The notes under the pieces are model-generated. The model was given only the letters and a program-made list of their open reading frames with translations, was not told the DNA's origin and did no database searches. A program made the translations under genes and the position numbers. DNA of 14,434 nt from DAOSVX01 sp035379765 (GTDB taxonomy: Bacteria > Bacillota_I > Bacilli_A > RF39 > UBA660): NCBI GenBank assembly GCA_035379765.1, contig DAOSVX010000015.1, positions 1-14,434 of the forward strand, read 5' to 3'. Position 1 is the first letter of the stretch, and the number at the start of each line of letters is the position of its first letter. Below, piece after piece: positions 13,361-14,434 of the stretch.

Positions 13361-14426
13361 AAATATCATCTCTATTTCTAAAGAAAGGGGGAATATCAAG
13401 TTCACTTTCATATTCATTCTCATCTTTTGATTTTTTAGTTGCTTTTTTAGGAAGTTCTTCTTCATATTCAGGTAATTTATTGTCTTCATATCCAGTAGCA
13501 ATAACTGTAACTACTATTTCATCATTTAAATTTTCATTAATTACTGCTCCAAAAATAGTATTAATATCAGTATTAGCTGCTTCTCTAACTACTTCAGCTG
13601 CTTCTTCAGCTTCAAACAATGTTAATGATTTACCACCAGTAACATTAATAATAGCATCTGTTGCTCCTTCGATACTGGTTTCTAATAAAGGACTAGATAC
13701 AGCCGCTTTAGCAGCTTCGGCTGCTCTATTTTCACCAACAGCGGCGCCAATTCCTATTAAAGCATTACCACGTTTTTCCATAACCGCTTTTACATCAGCA
13801 AAGTCCAAGTTAATAAGACCAGGAAAAGCAATTAAATCACTTATAGACATAACTCCACGAAGTAAAACATTATCTGCTTCTAAAAATGCTTCTGGTAAAG
13901 TAGTTGATTTATCAATTATCTCCATTAAACGATCGTTAGGAATTACGATTAAAGTATCAACATGTTGTTTTAATTCCTCTAAACCTACTAAGGCTTGCTC
14001 AGTTCTTCTTTTACCTTCAAATCTAAAAGGTTTAGTAACTATTCCAACTGTTAAAGCCCCTAAACTTTGAGCAACTTCAGCTACTATTGGGCTAGCACCA
14101 GTTCCAGTTCCTCCGCCTAAACCACAAGTAACAAACACCATATCAGCACCACGTAAAGCGTCTTCTATTTCTGTACGTGATTCCATAGCAGCTTCTCTAC
14201 CTACTTCAGGATTGGCTCCAGCACCTAAACCATCAGTTATTGTTGCCCCTATTTGTAATTTAACTTCGGCTTTATTAGCATTTAGTACTTGTAAATCCGT
14301 ATTAGCAACAATAAATTCGACTCCTTTGACACCTGATTCAATCATGCGATTAACAGCATTACATCCGCCACCACCGACACCAATAACTTTAATTTTGGCT
14401 ATTTGATCCATTTCTAATCCAAACAC
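13359..14426 (-). CDS. ftsZ: Cell division protein FtsZ (5' end near window edge)
   Basis: Tubulin-like GTPase that polymerises into the Z ring at midcell. There are 355 residues from the first possible start. Motifs: KVIGVGGGGCNAVNRM (13-28), ANTDLQ (41-46), the tubulin signature GGGTGTG (104-110), the TKPFRFEG stretch (131-138), NDRL (164-167), the T7 loop NLDFADVKAVM (206-216) with the catalytic Asp residues, a short charged linker (313-342) and the C-terminal peptide DIPPFFRNRDDI (344-355) that binds FtsA/SepF-type partners. The start is unsettled: 14426 is a GTG with no ribosome site in the eight remaining bases, ATG at 14411 has only a weak GGA before it, and an upstream start outside the window is possible. 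The compact linker is shorter than in many Bacilli. It ends in its own terminator. Confidence 0.97.
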   Translation of the reverse strand: MFGLEMDQIAKIKVIGVGGGGCNAVNRMIESGVKGVEFIVANTDLQVLNANKAEVKLQIGATITDGLGAGANPEVGREAAMESRTEIEDALRGADMVFVTCGLGGGTGTGASPIVAEVAQSLGALTVGIVTKPFRFEGKRRTEQALVGLEELKQHVDTLIVIPNDRLMEIIDKSTTLPEAFLEADNVLLRGVMSISDLIAFPGLINLDFADVKAVMEKRGNALIGIGAAVGENRAAEAAKAAVSSPLLETSIEGATDAIINVTGGKSLTLFEAEEAAEVVREAANTDINTIFGAVINENLNDEIVVTVIATGYEDNKLPEYEEELPKKATKKSKDENEYESELDIPPFFRNRDDI

Positions 14427-14434
14427 ACTGCACA

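Noticed and set aside
13301..13501. 66-codon minus-strand frame over the end of ftsZ
   Set aside because: It overlaps ftsZ in another frame and runs through its terminator; the product is low-complexity.
13480..14070. 196-codon open frame on the plus strand across ftsZ
   Set aside because: It is antisense to highly conserved ftsZ, has Ala/Ser/Thr-rich composition typical of a mirror frame, and has no ribosome site or family resemblance.
1..14434. tRNA, rRNA, CRISPR array, insertion sequence or riboswitch
   Set aside because: I saw no cloverleaf, spaced direct repeats, transposase motif or terminal inverted repeats. All gaps are 120 bp or shorter and are accounted for by promoters, terminators or short leaders.

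Overview
The window is AT-rich DNA (visibly well under 35% G+C) from a low-GC Gram-positive bacterium. The genes are packed with mostly short gaps (7-120 bp), and no stretch over 300 bp lacks a gene. The content is bacillar: LexA, LspA next to RluD, a rhomboid protease with a soluble N-terminal domain, a UgtP-like glycosyltransferase, FtsZ with the DIPPFFRNR tail, and a class B-type sortase. MurE carries the DNPR motif of meso-diaminopimelate-adding enzymes, so the cell probably makes DAP-type peptidoglycan. Trp is encoded by TGG where I checked, and no visible gene stops at TGA. An uncultured member of Bacilli near the Mollicutes would fit, but that placement is inference.

Layout. From the left edge, all on the minus strand: a truncated sortase (1-497), a secreted beta-helix/Ig-like protein with an NPETS sorting signal (548-1450), transketolase (1533-3533) and a UgtP/MGDG-synthase-type glycosyltransferase (3574-4719). 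Next comes a 52-codon gene that I found by reading the minus strand (4766-4924). It is divergent from lexA (5042-5659, plus) and shares a 117-bp control region with it. murE (5713-7071, plus) follows lexA and converges on a rhomboid protease gene. The rest is on the minus strand, in order of decreasing coordinate: ftsZ (13359-14426), a radical SAM protein with a B12-binding-like N-terminus (11766-13280), an unrecognised two-helix membrane protein (10876-11694), a GT4 glycosyltransferase (9686-10795), and then lspA-rluD-rhomboid (9620 down to 7079).

How the genes work together. Most serve the envelope: septum formation (ftsZ), peptidoglycan precursors (murE), lipoprotein maturation (lspA), glycolipid synthesis (the UgtP-like enzyme), surface-protein anchoring (sortase and NPETS substrate) and intramembrane proteolysis (rhomboid). 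lexA is the SOS repressor.

The most interesting locus is the lexA divergent region. The 52-residue membrane or lipoprotein-like peptide has a near-consensus promoter (TTGACA, 17 bp, TATACT). A 14-bp SOS-box-like site fills most of its spacer, and a second one lies at the lexA promoter. Bacillus yneA and Staphylococcus sosA, both SOS-induced division inhibitors, occupy the same position, but this peptide has no LysM domain and is shorter. A second regulatory point of interest is a perfect 9-1-9 palindrome just downstream of a near-consensus promoter for the unrecognised membrane protein. Several intrinsic terminators contain or touch the stop codon of their own gene.
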